Below, one piece after another: positions 42,914 through 55,098 of a stretch of 64,000 bases of DNA. The number at the start of each line of letters is the position of its first letter. Position 1 is the stretch's first letter. Both the position numbers and the translations under genes were made by a program. The notes beneath the pieces were generated by a model. The model made no database searches, was not told where the DNA came from, and was given only the letters and a program-made list of their open reading frames with translations. Source of the DNA: Pratylenchus scribneri (Eukaryota; Nematoda; Chromadorea; Rhabditida; Pratylenchidae); contig JAQSEB010000034.1 in the NCBI GenBank assembly GCA_030063045.1, forward strand, positions 1,550,001-1,614,000, written 5' to 3'.

Positions 42914-45344
42914 ATGATATTCAAATTAAAACCGAGCCGAAATCACCAAATGAATATCAGAGAATTATGCAAAAATGATGGTTTGTTTTTAATTTAAATT
43001 AATTAATAAAGATTAATTCAGATTTTTGTACAGCATTGCTTGTTGATACTGTTCTCGGATTTGTGACGCACAAAATGAATGTGGATACAAGGTAAAATTA
43101 TTACAATTTCTTTTTAAAAGAAATAAGAAATTAATATTTTAAGATGTGAACAAATCGATGAAAATGTGAAGGAAAAAGTCGTTGAAACATTATGGAATTT
43201 GATTCACAATTCGGATATTCAATTGGCCATGAATTCATTTTTACAATTTGAATTAGTAAGAACATTTTTGGAGGGCAAAAGTCATCGAGAGCAGGAAAAT
43301 TTTAAAGACCATGTAAGTTATTAATTGAGTTTTATTTGTTTATAAATTGATTTTAGTTACTTCGCTTTTTGCTAATGTTTTCACCAAATTCCGGTTTCAC
43401 AATTGCCGATTGTTTTCGATATTCAATTGAGAAGAAAAGGGGCGGAAAGCTGAGTAAGTTTTTGAACTTTAAATATCATAAAAACCATCAAATTAAGTTG
43501 CCACCAAGAATTGGCGTCAAGATGATGTAATTGAGAATTTATTCGGCGTAATTGGTGAAATGAGCGAACAGGAAGGTCTGGACATCCTCCGCAAAGATGA
43601 CAACGATTTTTCCGTGATGTTCAGCATTCGAAAACGAAAACATCAGCTCTGGCTTGGTCCCGGTGCTTTCATCAATCATGATTGTCATGCAAATTGCCAA
43701 TTCTCCCCGGGATCATGTGAAAATACGGCAATCATAAAAGGTTTGAATTTGCGAATTATTTTTAATTATTAATTTTTTAATAGTTTTACGTGACATCAAA
43801 GCGGGTGAAGAAATCACACTTTATTATGGTAAAGATTTCTTCGGCGATGCAAATCAACGCTGCGAATGCCAAACTTGTGAAAGGTTTTTTGCTTGTTTTT
43901 GCCGACTAATGTCATATATTTATGTTTAGGAATAATATGGGCGCATTCACTTGTTCAAATGGACCACCATCCGCGGTGATTATTGATGAGAATGAAATTG
44001 GCAAAAAGCAAATTGTTGAGAAGGAAAAATACAAATTGCGTTCAACGGAATATAGGTTTTTAAAATATTGACCAATTAAAATGTGCAATTTAGAAATTGC
44101 CGTGCAACATTCGCCGACAATTCAAAGCCAACTTCAAATCCATTTATTACTGCTTTTTTGCTGAAGAAGAACATTGAATCATTTGAGGAAATTTCAACGG
44201 CGCTTACCGATGAGGAAAGCAAGGAAGCACAAAAATGTAAGTAATTTTATTGGAGAGCTTTTAAATTTAAATCAAAAGTAAATTTTGGGTAATTTTTTAA
44301 GTGTTTATTTATTGGATTAATAAGAAAACCCAACCAAAAGGCTATTTAGCCTATTGGGTAAAGTCTAAAGTCATATATCTTCAATATTTTTGGTCAAGAG
44401 TTCAATCCTCGTGGGTAGTAAGTATTTTTTAAGGAAAAGTCAATAGACAATTTTCAATTTTTAATAAAATTCGAATGAACCAAAAATTTATTTACCCTAT
44501 AATTTACAGATCTTATTCAACTTCTTTTGCCCAAAAGAAATATTCATCGCCGTGCTTCATCATTAAATCGAGAACCACAAAATGGACAGAATAGTACCAA
44601 CAACAATTCAACGCCATCCACCACCAAAACATTTTCATTGACCAGCTCAGGCCGAATTCCCATTTGGCGTCAGCATCAACACCAACAGCAACAACAACAT
44701 CGTTCCAATTCGGTGACACCCAACATTGGCGCGAATGACCACCAAAACAAATTAATGAAGAAGAAGTCAAATATTGTCAACAAAAACAACAAATTGAAGA
44801 AGAAGGCAATTGTTGTTCCAGTTAAATTTGCTCGGGAAGAGAAGATTGCATCAAATGATGGAATAAATGGCAACGGAATTGAGGAAATTGCCCAGCAAAA
44901 CATCGAGGAAGAACAAATTAAAATTACCCAGCAAAACACCGAAGAAGAAGAAGTTGAAATTGTCCTTATCCAACAAAGCAAGGAGGAAAAGGCCGAAATT
45001 ATCCATCAAATCGCCCCAGAAAAAGAAGTGTTTCAATTCAACACAAAATCATCATCTGCAATTCAGCCGGTCAAATCGATTAACAACGCCACTGCCACCA
45101 AGCAAGTCAGCGGCAGCGGTAGCAGATGTTCACTGAGGAAACGGGGAATTGCCCCGGAAAATGGTGAGGAATTTAATCAAATTTAATTTATTTTTATTTG
45201 TTTATTTTAGATTTGAATGACATTATGTTCGATGAATACCGCCGAAAATATGGGGACAGCATTGATCGCAACTGCTTCGTCGATCGAACACTCACTTGCA
45301 AACCGGTTCAATACCCGATGCCAAAGAATCGATTTTATTGGTGA
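42914..45344 (+). CDS. set-4: Histone H4 lysine-20 methyltransferase SUV4-20 / SET-4
   Basis: A multi-exon gene starting [20 protein letters not shown]. The SUV4-20 N-terminal region gives [12 protein letters not shown]. The SET core shows [51 protein letters not shown] (cofactor-binding NHxC), [20 protein letters not shown] and the post-SET cysteines CECQTCER. The C-terminal half is Gln/Asn/Lys/Glu-rich and low complexity. It ends [20 protein letters not shown], then PMPKNRFYW, a conserved tail of the family. The enzyme makes H4K20me2/3 on chromatin; in C. elegans SET-4 supports X dosage compensation. An intron at about 44236-44511 contains a tRNA-like relic. The gene is divergent from the citron-like gene and convergent with MIOS. 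Confidence 0.95.
44335..44430 (+). repeat. tRNA-like relic in set-4 intron
   Basis: TTTAGCCTATTGGGTAAAGT resembles a D arm and AGAGTTCAATCCTCGTGGG a T arm, about 45 bases apart. The acceptor ends do not pair well. A tRNA-derived SINE fragment is the simplest reading. Confidence 0.45.
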
Positions 45345-46160
45345 TTTTTGCCCACACATTTTGATTACTTCATCTCCCATTTTATCCAGCATTCTCATTT
45401 TATTCAGGATTTATACTTTTTTGTTTTCCTCAGATCTCGGTTACACATATTTTAGCCCACTTTCTTTTTATGTTTGAATTATGTCCCAATATTCTTTTTT
45501 TTTTGTGAATTTATTCATTTAAATGTCCAAACTTATCCTTAAATTTTCATCAGCCAATCTCTCTCCATCATTTTGTTTTTTGCTTTAAGTTCTCAAACAC
45601 ATTATTATTGTATTGGTGTATATATTAAATTTATTTATTAATGGTGTTTATAAATGGAACTCTGCTGATTTATATGATGGATTTTATTTGGAATTGCAAA
45701 AGAGAATAATTGGAGTTGAGGGTAAAAATTTGTAAAAGAATAATTTATTTTCACGGTCGCTGCAATTTACTCGATGACCTCCTTCCTTCACCTATACTCG
45801 CCAAAATGAATAAATAATTTATTGAGTTGCCTGTTTCGGCATCGGAATTGTGTTGATTAAGTGTAGTAATAACACTCCAAAATTAAAATTACCCATTTTG
45901 TTATCTTAGTCATACATAACTCATAAATAAGTTTCTAAATCAAAATTTTTCATTCACCACCAACATCTTCTCAGCATCATTTTTTGCTTTAATTTCTCAA
46001 ATATATGATTGATATTTGATATACATTTTATTGGTGTTGATAAAATATTTTATCCTGATTTATTGAATTTTATATGGTATAAATAAAATAAATAAAAGAA
46101 AGCACAAGAAAAATTGAGGTTTATGTAAAAATGAGTAAAAATATGATTTATTTTCACGGG
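45345..46160. other. Convergent 3' region set-4 / MIOS
   Basis: No gene seen. Two similar stretches, 45532-45690 and 45960-46075, share CATTTTGTTTTTTGCTTTAA / CATTTTTTGCTTTAATTTCT, ACATTATTATTGTATTGGTG / ATACATTTTATTGGTGTTG and TGATTTATATGATGGATTTT / TGATTTATTGAATTTTATAT. They look like an old direct duplication. Confidence 0.5.
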
Positions 46161-49100
46161 TCATTCTTCTTTGTTGGCTTCCTCTTGCAATTGCTGCAAT
46201 TCATTCCTCAACATATTGTCCCGCTGTAGGCAAAGGCAATCGCAGCCATATGAGGCACAAATTGGATAGGAGTTGAACCAATCCCTTATATGCGAAAGAT
46301 GGCCGCCACTAAATTTTTTAATAAGTATTTTAATTTAAAACAAAAATGAACCCAACTGATTACAATTGCTGCACCACACGAACCAATGGTCAATTGCGGA
46401 TACTGATGGGGGATTTTGATTGGTCATTTGTCCATTTTCTGCATATTCTGGCTCCGGTTTACCCCCTAAATTTTAAATGTTTCAATGATTTTTATGTAAG
46501 AATAAGTATGTTTATTTTACCAAGATATCGCCGACAAATTATGCATTTCGGCAATGGTTTTCTGCAAACACATGACATTGTCCTTTTCAAATAATTAGTT
46601 TTTAAAAACTAATAAATTTATTTTGTGTACCTTGCACGCGAGGAAGTTGGGCCAGTCCTCCGAGGGTATGGACTAATTTTGGGTGTTCGAAGGTTTTCAA
46701 TCTTCTCAGCAATTGATGGATAGATTGGAGAGGAACTGAAAGAAATAATTATTATTTATTTTTATTAATCATTAAATTTATTACCGACCAATAATTGCAG
46801 GCAATAACTGCCTAAAAATAGAGAGAAAATTAATTTCATTTTCTCAAATTTCGTTTCGACCTGAATATTTGATATCCTTGAACGCACATCCGCATCACTG
46901 TGTTGTACTTTGGGCCGTAGAAATGTGGATAAAAACGTTTTTTGTAACCTTTGAATAGGAATTTGAAATTAAATGAAAATAATTTCTTTTACCAGAGTCT
47001 CAATCGATTCAACAAATCAATGTATTCCCTGGAAAAGGAAATGGATTATTGATTGTCAGTTAATTTTAATCTAAAATGAATGTGAGCTTTGATGATTATT
47101 TGTGGCCGAAAAATGTCAATTCCATAATTTTTTTACTTAAATTTCTCATGTTTTGCGATCACTTGCCTGAAGCATTGTAAACTTCGTCTTCTCGGATTTA
47201 TTCGATGTTCCAATTCACTGTAATGAAATGAATAAAAAAAAATATAAATTCTTAAATTTACACTGCTTTTTCCAATATTTTTGAAAGTTTTGCTCCAATC
47301 AATGTTGCATCCTGCATGACCACCGATTTATGGAAACAATCGCCAATGACCAAGAGGATTGAAGCCGTTTGAATATCTTCAGTGATGTCCAAATAACTAA
47401 AAATTAAATTAATATAATCGGATGTTTAAATCTAACAAAATCTACCGATGAATCAATTGATGCGTTTCCGGCTGATCCTCAAGGCCAACAATTAGCAATG
47501 CGCTCAAGGGCCTTGTTTGCAACAATTCCTTGATTAATTTATTCAGGGCGGAATTAAAAAATTCATCGTCCATATGAAGAGAGGCAAAAGCCAGTTTATC
47601 TTCCAAATCAATATTCTAAAAAATTTAATTAAATTTTTATGCGTGAATAATTCTTACGCTTTCAAAAATTTCATTGTAAATTTTATTGTAACTTCTATCC
47701 CTTCTGGCCAAAAACTGAAAAAAATTAATTCAATTAAAAATAATTTAAAATTTGATCAAACTTTGACAATTGCCAGCAAATAATGATCATTTTCCAATTC
47801 TTCACAAACATTTTCATAATCCGGCACCCGAAAGCCATCATATTTTTGTATTATATTCAACACAAGGTCCGCCATTTTTTGGTAGCTCGAAATGAATTCA
47901 TTCGGTTCATTTGACTCAATAAATTCATTTGAATGCACAAATTCATTCAATTGGATTAAATACTGCGAAATTAATTAATTAATTCATAAATACATTAATT
48001 AATCTTACTTCTTTTCCCAAATTTCCTTGGACCGAGAAAAGTGCCAATGCCGCTGCCCTTGCAATTCCCTTGACTCCTCCCTTGTTGGACAGCTCATCAA
48101 ATTTCAATTTTGAATCATCTCGGTCACTTTAAATAATTTAATTTAAAATTAAATTAAATTAAAAATTAAATTAATTTTACTTATAATTTGGCCAATTGCA
48201 CATCCGTAATATTCTCAATCGTTTTTCATTCACAAATATTCTGTTTCGATACGTAACCTCATCCTGTTTAATTGTTGAATTCGATTTCGTCCCTTTGAGA
48301 ATTTGTTTAATTCCAGCGAATCTAAAATTAAATTTAAATTAATTAAAAAATTTAAATTTATTTTGTACATTGTTCCGTATGTTTTTTGCGTCTCATTTGC
48401 CTCCGTCGATTGGAACATTGTGCAAATCCATTGCCAACAAAATTTTAAATCCTCCCCAGCCAATGCGTCCTGTTCAATTGCTTTTCGGGAACTTTCAATT
48501 AATGCTAGAAAAAATTTATTAAAATTTAATTAATTAATTAATTAATTTACTTGACAGTGAACACAGCGTATTCCCATATCCGTAACCATTTGCAATTCTG
48601 GACTTAAATATTTTTATCCTCCCCGTTGATGGCAGAAAATCGCCCGGTTCTTTGATGTCCAATGCATTTTGGCAATTGGAAATTGCAAAATCCGAATGGC
48701 AACTCAAATCGCAGGAAATGTCCGCTCGAAACTGGAATTGCAAACATTAAAAAATAATTCCAAAATAATTATAATGGTTTAAGGAAGGTTTGTCCTATAT
48801 TCCCAAACCAAATATACCCAAAATTGGATAGAGCTGGTCAAGAAAGACGAATTGAATTATATATAATTTGTTATGGTTTAGTCAATAATTAAGGGGTATT
48901 AAACGGTTTAATCCCATTTTGGTTTAATGGTTCAAAACTTAGTTGGAATTGGTTTTAAACCCAAACCAAAAAATAATCAAATGATGTATTTTATTGATTA
49001 TGAAATTTTTCTCCCAATTTTTTCCCCTTATAAAAAACAAACGAACATTTGCAATTATAATGTCTTTTGCCGTTGTCATCGTTGAAGTTGAAGGCATTGC

Positions 49101-50596
49101 TGCTGTTCTATTCGTTATGGTGGCCGCCGGAAGGAATGCAACCATTTCAGAATGATGTGGATGCCAATCAAATGAACCACCAAGTTTTTGAACACCCGGA
49201 ATCTATAAAAAAATGCAATGAAAAAAAATGATAAAAATTGATGGACTAACTGAATAAAGTTGAGTGCCATAGCAATGTTCGGATGAGGACAAATCATTGG
49301 ATGAATCGGCCACCTCCTTCTGCCGGTGATGATGGAACATTTCCTCTGATGAAATTTGATGATTATTTGGTCGAAATGCATTTTTGGAAATTGAAAAATT
49401 GTAAAACGCTCCCGAATCCTTGACCTTTAAAAATTTTTAGTTAAATTTTGGTATAAATGGAATTTCTTACAGTTGCGGACAAATTGAAATTCCTCTTTGG
49501 ATGCCAACTCAATTTATTAATAATTTTGTTTGATGGCTAAAAATTAATCAAAAATGTTAATTTGCCATATTTTATACTTACACAGGAACGAATTTCATGC
49601 AACGGTGAAAAAGTCAGAAATCGGCGATCTTTAAAAAATGGCAAATTTTAAAATAAATTTAAAAATGTGAACCATAAATAAATATGGAGTTTTTTGAATG
49701 ACAAGCAAATATGAAGCCATGAGTTGGTTCGGTGGAAACACCCATCTTAAAATATTTAATGAATTAAAATTAATTATTTAAAAAGAAACCAATGGATTTT
49801 GGACACTCAAAGTGCTTTGGAAATTTCCGTGTTCTCGAATATCCGCAATTCGAATTCCCCGATTTGCGCTGATCAACAAAAGATTTGGGTCTTCTCTGAA
49901 TGAAAATGATTAAAAATTTAATTAATTTGATGAATGAAACAAACTTGAACCAAGCAATGCCGAACACTTTTTCCGTAAAATTTGCTTCAAAAATTGAAAC
50001 GGGCAATTCCCGGGTATTTCTCAATGTTCGATTCAAATCATAAATTACAACGGTATGGTCAGGGCCGCGGCCACTGAAAAATATAATTAAATAATTTATA
50101 ATGCTTTTTTACCGTTCATATGCGGCACAAAGTCGATTCGAATCATGAAAATTCCACTCCAAATTTGTAATGCATTTTTGGACTTCCCGAATCTCTTCAC
50201 CGCGAATAAATCTATTCTGTCATTCATTATTAAATTTAAATAAAAACATTACTTGATTGAAGGATCAATTTCAGCAGGGAATATGCAAATGCGACCGCTG
50301 GCAAAGCCAATGGCCAAATAATTGTCGGCGGAATGATCGAGGGCATATGAGCGAATTGTGTCCTTAAATATTTTTAAATTATTGAATGGTTCAATTAATT
50401 ATTTGTAAAAAACCAATACTTGTTCTTGTTTTGCGCTGGGCAATGTTGTTGGGCATGAATTGATTTGGTGAACACTGCTAATATTATGGCCATCAGTGTT
50501 TGTTGATTCAACACGATAAAGCGTGTAAATGTCAGATTCGAGCACAAATAATTTATTGTTGTTGGCCGAATTCAGCCATTTAATAGCCGGAATCAT
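46161..50596 (-). CDS. MIOS: GATOR2 complex subunit MIOS (missing oocyte / Sea4)
   Basis: About 22 exons read from 50596: MIPAIKWLNSANNNKLFVLE starts a WD40 propeller (VESTNTDG, IRSYALDHSADNYLAIGFA, LEWNFHDSNRLCAAYE, GGSFDWHPHHSEMVAF). A helical solenoid follows (YLDITEDIQTASILLVIGD). The C-terminal zinc domain is diagnostic: HWFVWCSNCGGHLSHIRDWF, then CASYGCDCLCLQRD, matching NWFTWCHNC...GH...WF...C..C.C.C of MIOS. It ends QEEANKEE. GATOR2 relays amino-acid sufficiency to TORC1 at the lysosome by opposing GATOR1. The start codon follows TTAAG by one base and lies 107 bases after the dynactin p25 stop, so it is the probable last cistron of a five-gene operon. One intron near 48.8 kb holds a family B repeat. 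Confidence 0.9.
48775..48990. repeat. Dispersed repeat family B, copy 6 (inverted)
   Basis: Inverted relative to copy 1: GGTTTGTCCTATATTCCC, AATTGGATAGAGCTGGTCAA, AGGGGTATTAAACGGTTTAA, then TTCAAAACTTAGTTGGAATT and AATAATCAAATGATG. Nearly full length, in a MIOS intron. Confidence 0.8.
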
Positions 50597-50703
50597 TCTT
50601 AATTGATTTATTGAATGATTGAAAATTTATTAAATAAAATTCAAATTAATATAAAAATGTATTTAAACAAATGAAATAAAGAGTTAAAAATTTGAAAAAA
50701 AAT

Positions 50704-51549
50704 TTATTCTAAATTTGTGAAAGATTTCCGAACAGGAACATCTGCCGGAAGATAATTGTCATAATAATTTGTGCAATATTCCATCATCAACTTTTGACTT
50801 GTTGGCGGCCATTCACCAATAACTTTTGCCGGATTGCCTCCAACAATGGAGAATGGGGGTATCACTGTGTCTGGCATCTGTAATTGATTAATTTTTTTAT
50901 TAATCAAAATTTAATACTCACAACAACGCTATTCGGCAATATATAGCAACAATCTTTGATCACCGTACTCCGGTCAATTATGCAATTCTCGCCAATATGA
51001 ACATAGCTTCCAATGAAAACGGCAACAATTACACAACCCTATTGTGTTTTTAAAATGTAGTGAATTATTATCTTACCTTCTCGATGAATACATATTCACC
51101 AAAATGAATTGGAAAAAATGTGAGGCCTTTACTAAAATTTGAATCAAATTTTAAATTTGGATTTATTGAAAAAAAAACCTGAAATATTTGTACGGAGGCC
51201 GAATTATTGTTGACTGAAACATAAATTTAACATTGAATATTTTCGGTTGATTAACCTCGCCAATGATGCAATATTTGCCCATCCGGATAAATGCTTAAAA
51301 TATTTGAATGAAATAATAAAATTTGGAATGTTTTGTGCCATTACCCAAATCCCCTCGCATAAGACAATCATCCATCAGAATTGTCTGTGTGCAAAAATGA
51401 CAATATTATTTAATTAGAGAAGGCTCACTTACATTTCCACTCAAAATTATGTTTTGTGTGCCATATGTCCTGGCCTTTCGGCTAACTTTGTTGCCTTGAC
51501 TGGTCAATATTTGTGTGGCCGGATCATAATGAACAATTTGTGCTTCCAT
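50704..51549 (-). CDS. DCTN5: Dynactin subunit 5 (p25)
   Basis: Several short exons give a left-handed beta-helix protein of about 190 residues. [20 protein letters not shown] leads to [19 protein letters not shown], then [75 protein letters not shown] and [20 protein letters not shown], ending SFTNLE. This follows human DCTN5 (SGNKVSR, CGSQNIVLNG, RGDLANVRVG, IRPPFKKFSKG, GSYVHVGKNCVI) along its length. p25 is part of the dynactin pointed-end complex that helps dynein reach membranous cargo. It lies 185 bases downstream of Arp3 and 107 bases upstream of MIOS on the same strand. Confidence 0.94.
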
Positions 51550-51734
51550 TTTGCATAAAAAATTGTAAATAAAAATAAATATTTAAGTCCAAAATATTCT
51601 TGTAAATAAAACATATAAATTTGTAAATGAAAATTGTCGTAAAATATTTATTCAATGGTTCGATCGATAATTTAAAAGTAAAACTTTATAAATAGAAAAA
51701 GGCATTGAAAAACATGAACAATTTAATCATATCA

Positions 51735-53681
51735 TCAGGCAATTGCTCCGAACACAGCATTATAACGAACACAGCTTGCACCCTTCTCCATATATTCCGC
51801 CTTGGTATGGGCAACTTGGTAAAATTCGGCCTAAAAATTTGTTTATCAATGATATTTATGGAATAATTTACCGTCGAGGCGAGCATTGATCCTCCAAACC
51901 AAACCTTAAATATATTTAGAATTATTTTGATTATTTTATTGACAAAATTTACCGCATATCTCTGCATTTTATGCGACACAACTTGCACTTCAATCTTCTT
52001 CGGCTTCAGCTTTCCTCCCGACAATTGTTCGCTCATCGCCAAACGTTGATCGGAAATTTTTTTGATGTCACGTTGCAAACGTCTTGAAAAGTCCTAAAAT
52101 AATTTTTTTACAATTTTATTTAATTTAAAATTTACTTTGAACATTGTTGAGCCTCCCGAAAGCACAATATTATCATACAATCCTCGGCGAACATCGATTG
52201 GGCATTGTTGAATTACTTGGTCCACAGTGTCCGAAATTGAGGTTGAATATTCCGGATTGGCAAACTAAATTAAATTAATCAATAATTTACAGAGATTAAT
52301 AAAATTTTTACCTCTGGATGGAAAAAAATTTCCGGTCCCAAAAATCGTTCATACCCAACTTCGGCCGTAAATGGCTTCTTTGTAATATTGTTCACACCGT
52401 TGTAAATTTTAATCCATTTCTCCGGGTCGGTGTCATATTTGGCGAATTCCTTTTGTAAATCTGGACAAACATAGCAATATTGCTCCTAAAATTATCATCA
52501 ATTTACTTATTGATAATTCCACAAATTAAACCTTAATTGATTTTGCCACCTCATATGATTGTTCACTTGGAATGGTTGGCTCCCTTTCTCTAAGCATCTA
52601 AATAAATTATTTTATAAATAATAAAAATAAAATAATATTTACTTGTTGAATAAAATAAGTAATATCACGGCCGGCAATCGGAATATGTTTTCTAAAGAAT
52701 TAAATATATTTAAATTTGTGTGAAATAAATTACATGCAAGAGCCAATTACATATCCATCCGCCACCGGTATACAATGCGTGACACCATCGCCACTGTCAA
52801 CAACCTTAATTAGATAATATTTAAACATTTTTATCCATTAAATAAAACTTTTATTTTGTAAATTTTTGACTTAATGAGGAAGACCCTTCACTTGCAAAAT
52901 TTAGGTCTCGGGTTCGAATCCGCTCAAGGGAAGGTATTTTTTAAAGATTGGTAACCAATTTTTGATATTCTACATTCTTGACAAAATAAAGTAATTAGAA
53001 TCGATCAATAAACCAGCACCCAGCACGTAGAATGTTTAAAAAACGAACCAGTCCAGTCAAAGAACGTTGGTCCACTTCCCTGTATTGCCAAGAAGCAGCC
53101 AATGCCAAAACAGCTTGTACCGCAATGTAAAGGCCGGGAACATTGAACGATTCGAACATAATTTCTGATTTAAATATGGATTTTAATAATAAATCAAAAC
53201 AAAATTGACAAACCAGCAGTGTATTCCCGATTCTCTGGAGTGTTCAGTGGCGGTTCAGTCTAAATGGATGATTTAATATTAATAAAATGAATAAATTTAA
53301 ATTACCAAAAGGAAATAATGATCCTCGGGTTCTGCTCTCAAATATTTAAAAATGCAATGTTCCCAAAAGCGTTCCATCAGATCCCAATCTTCAACAATGC
53401 CATGACGAATTGGATACTTAAATTAAAATAATTAACAATTTATAATAAAATGATTTAAACATTACCTTGACTAAATAATTGGCAGCGGAAGGGGAGAGTG
53501 CCTCATCGCCAATAAAGAAATCCAAATCCGGGATTTTCCCGCCTCCAACATTTCCGCCGATCTTCCCATCCCTCGTGGCAATTGCAGAAGGAATTATGAA
53601 TTGCGGCTCCGAATTGCCGGCATAACCCAGTTTGGTATATCCCGTCCCGCAATCAATGACAGCAGCTGGCAATGTGGACAT
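51735..53681 (-). CDS. arx-1: Actin-related protein 3 (Arp2/3 complex)
   Basis: A multi-exon gene starting [20 protein letters not shown], with an actin-fold phosphate loop and [16 protein letters not shown]. It continues [60 protein letters not shown] (phosphate 2 loop), [54 protein letters not shown] and [10 protein letters not shown], and ends YNAVFGAIA. These are Arp3, not actin or Arp2, features. Arp3 forms the nucleating pair with Arp2 at actin branch points. An ATTAG acceptor-like site stands four bases before the ATG. The frame has a further Met four codons upstream; I chose the one that matches Arp3. A SINE-like copy lies in the intron at 52.86-53.04 kb. Confidence 0.96.
52862..53010 (+). 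repeat. SINE-like family S, copy 5 (Arp3 intron)
   Basis: GACTTAATGAGGAAGACCC, then TTGCAAAATTTAGGTCTCGG, the B-box-like GGGTTCGAATCCGCTCAAGG and GGTATTTTTTAAAG. The clearest single copy of the family core. Confidence 0.75.
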
Positions 53682-53850
53682 TTTTCTAATCAAAAATAAT
53701 AGGTAAATTCAAATTCAATTAAAGATAATTATTTTATGAATAAAAATCAATTTGGAAATAAAAGTAAAAATGATTATAAATAATTTATTTATTAAATGAA
53801 TCACAAAAATAAAATTAGGTACATGAAAATCGATAAAATTATGATATGAG

Positions 53851-54742
53851 TCATTTCGATGATTTTGCTTGGTAAGCAGTTCCCGTCGCTGGATTATTTT
53901 TGGTGGAACTTTCTCCTGCCGTATTCTGCGATGGAGGAGATGCTTTCGGCTGAAATAAATGACAAAATATAATTTTAAATAACCGATTAAAGTAGCTAAC
54001 CTGAATGTCTTTTCCAAGACAAACCGCTTTTACAAGTCTCATTGTTTCATTCTCGGCACTGGAAGTAGTTCGTTCCGGTTTGTCTATAGTATGCAATTTT
54101 GTAAAATCATTTAGCTTTCCACAGAGCATATCAATAAGGGAATTTAGAGATTTAATCTGTAATATATTTTTGATATTGATTTATCGGTCAATCATGGAAT
54201 GAATACCTGCCTCCCAACATCCACTTGTTTTGCGGAACGATCCCTTTCAATGTTGCTTTCTTCTTCTTCCACTTCGGGTTTCAATTTAGTTCTTAACAAT
54301 ATCGGTACAATATTATGGTTAAAACTGCTCAGTCGTCCTTCAGTCCATTCCTAAATTATTTTTGCTATGTAATGAATAAATAATTTGTTGTTTTACTTGT
54401 AATTTTGAATCTGGTTCAAAGGAAGCAATTTGAGGCACAAGCTGAGTCATCTTTAAAAGGCGTAGATGATCTTCCATCAAATCAATTCCAGATTTTCTCA
54501 AAATTTGTTGAATGCTGGAAGACATGCCCGACAAAACTAAAATGTCTGGATTAATTTCACAAATATTTATGCTGATTGTGACCTGTAAATTTTTGGATGA
54601 TCTCGGACCAATCAGCCTTTTCTTGCATTTCTAATAAAAAGAGTAGATCTTGAACAATGCCGCCAATTTGTTGCACTTTGACTTCCATTTCACTAATTAA
54701 ATCCTTTATTTTTTGTTGTCCAATATTCGGATCCATTTTCAT
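53851..54742 (-). CDS. mdt-8: Mediator subunit 8 (MED8 / MDT-8)
   Basis: Four to five exons give a helical head-module protein. MKMDPNIGQQKIKDLISEME and IGGIVQDLLFLLEMQEKADW come first. The MED8 signature EWTEGRLSSFNHNIVPILLR and KLKPEVEEEESNIERD (family: [30 protein letters not shown]) follows, then IKSLNSLIDMLCGKLNDFTK and ETMRLVKAVCLGKDIQ, with a Ser/Thr/Pro-rich tail ending YQAKSSK. MED8 links the Mediator head to TBP and RNA polymerase II. On the minus strand TTTTGTTAG ends one base before the chosen ATG, as expected for a trans-splice acceptor. An in-frame Met 17 codons upstream (54793) is an alternative start. It lies between the RMD-1-like and Arp3 genes in a likely operon. Confidence 0.88.
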
Positions 54743-55098
54743 TCTAACAAAATGATATGGAAGTGAGGGGGGATTAAGAGGATTTTCGGTCAAAGACCAA
54801 TAATATTTGGTTCATTTGAGGCAGCTCTACGAGCTGTATTTAAATTTGCTTCTTCCAAATAATCTTTTAAAAAAGGAACAAATCTTACAAAATAAAATTG
54901 AATGGCTTTTTAACATTTACAAATACAAAACAAAGTTTATGAAAGCATTTTATTCAACATTACATATACAAAAAATACATACAATATACAAAATGGAATA
55001 GGGAAAGGATATGGGAACAGAGCAAGAAATGGATGAATGCATATCTGTGTGTGAAGTCCTTGTTCATTTCATCTTCATCGCCATTTGCGTTGTTCACA

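Noticed and set aside
44335..44430. Possible tRNA gene in the set-4 intron
   Set aside because: D-like and T-like arms are present but the acceptor stem does not pair; treated as a relic.
53682..53693. Alternative Arp3 start four codons upstream
   Set aside because: The Met at 53681 gives the N terminus that aligns with Arp3 proteins, and an acceptor-like AG lies between the two Met codons.
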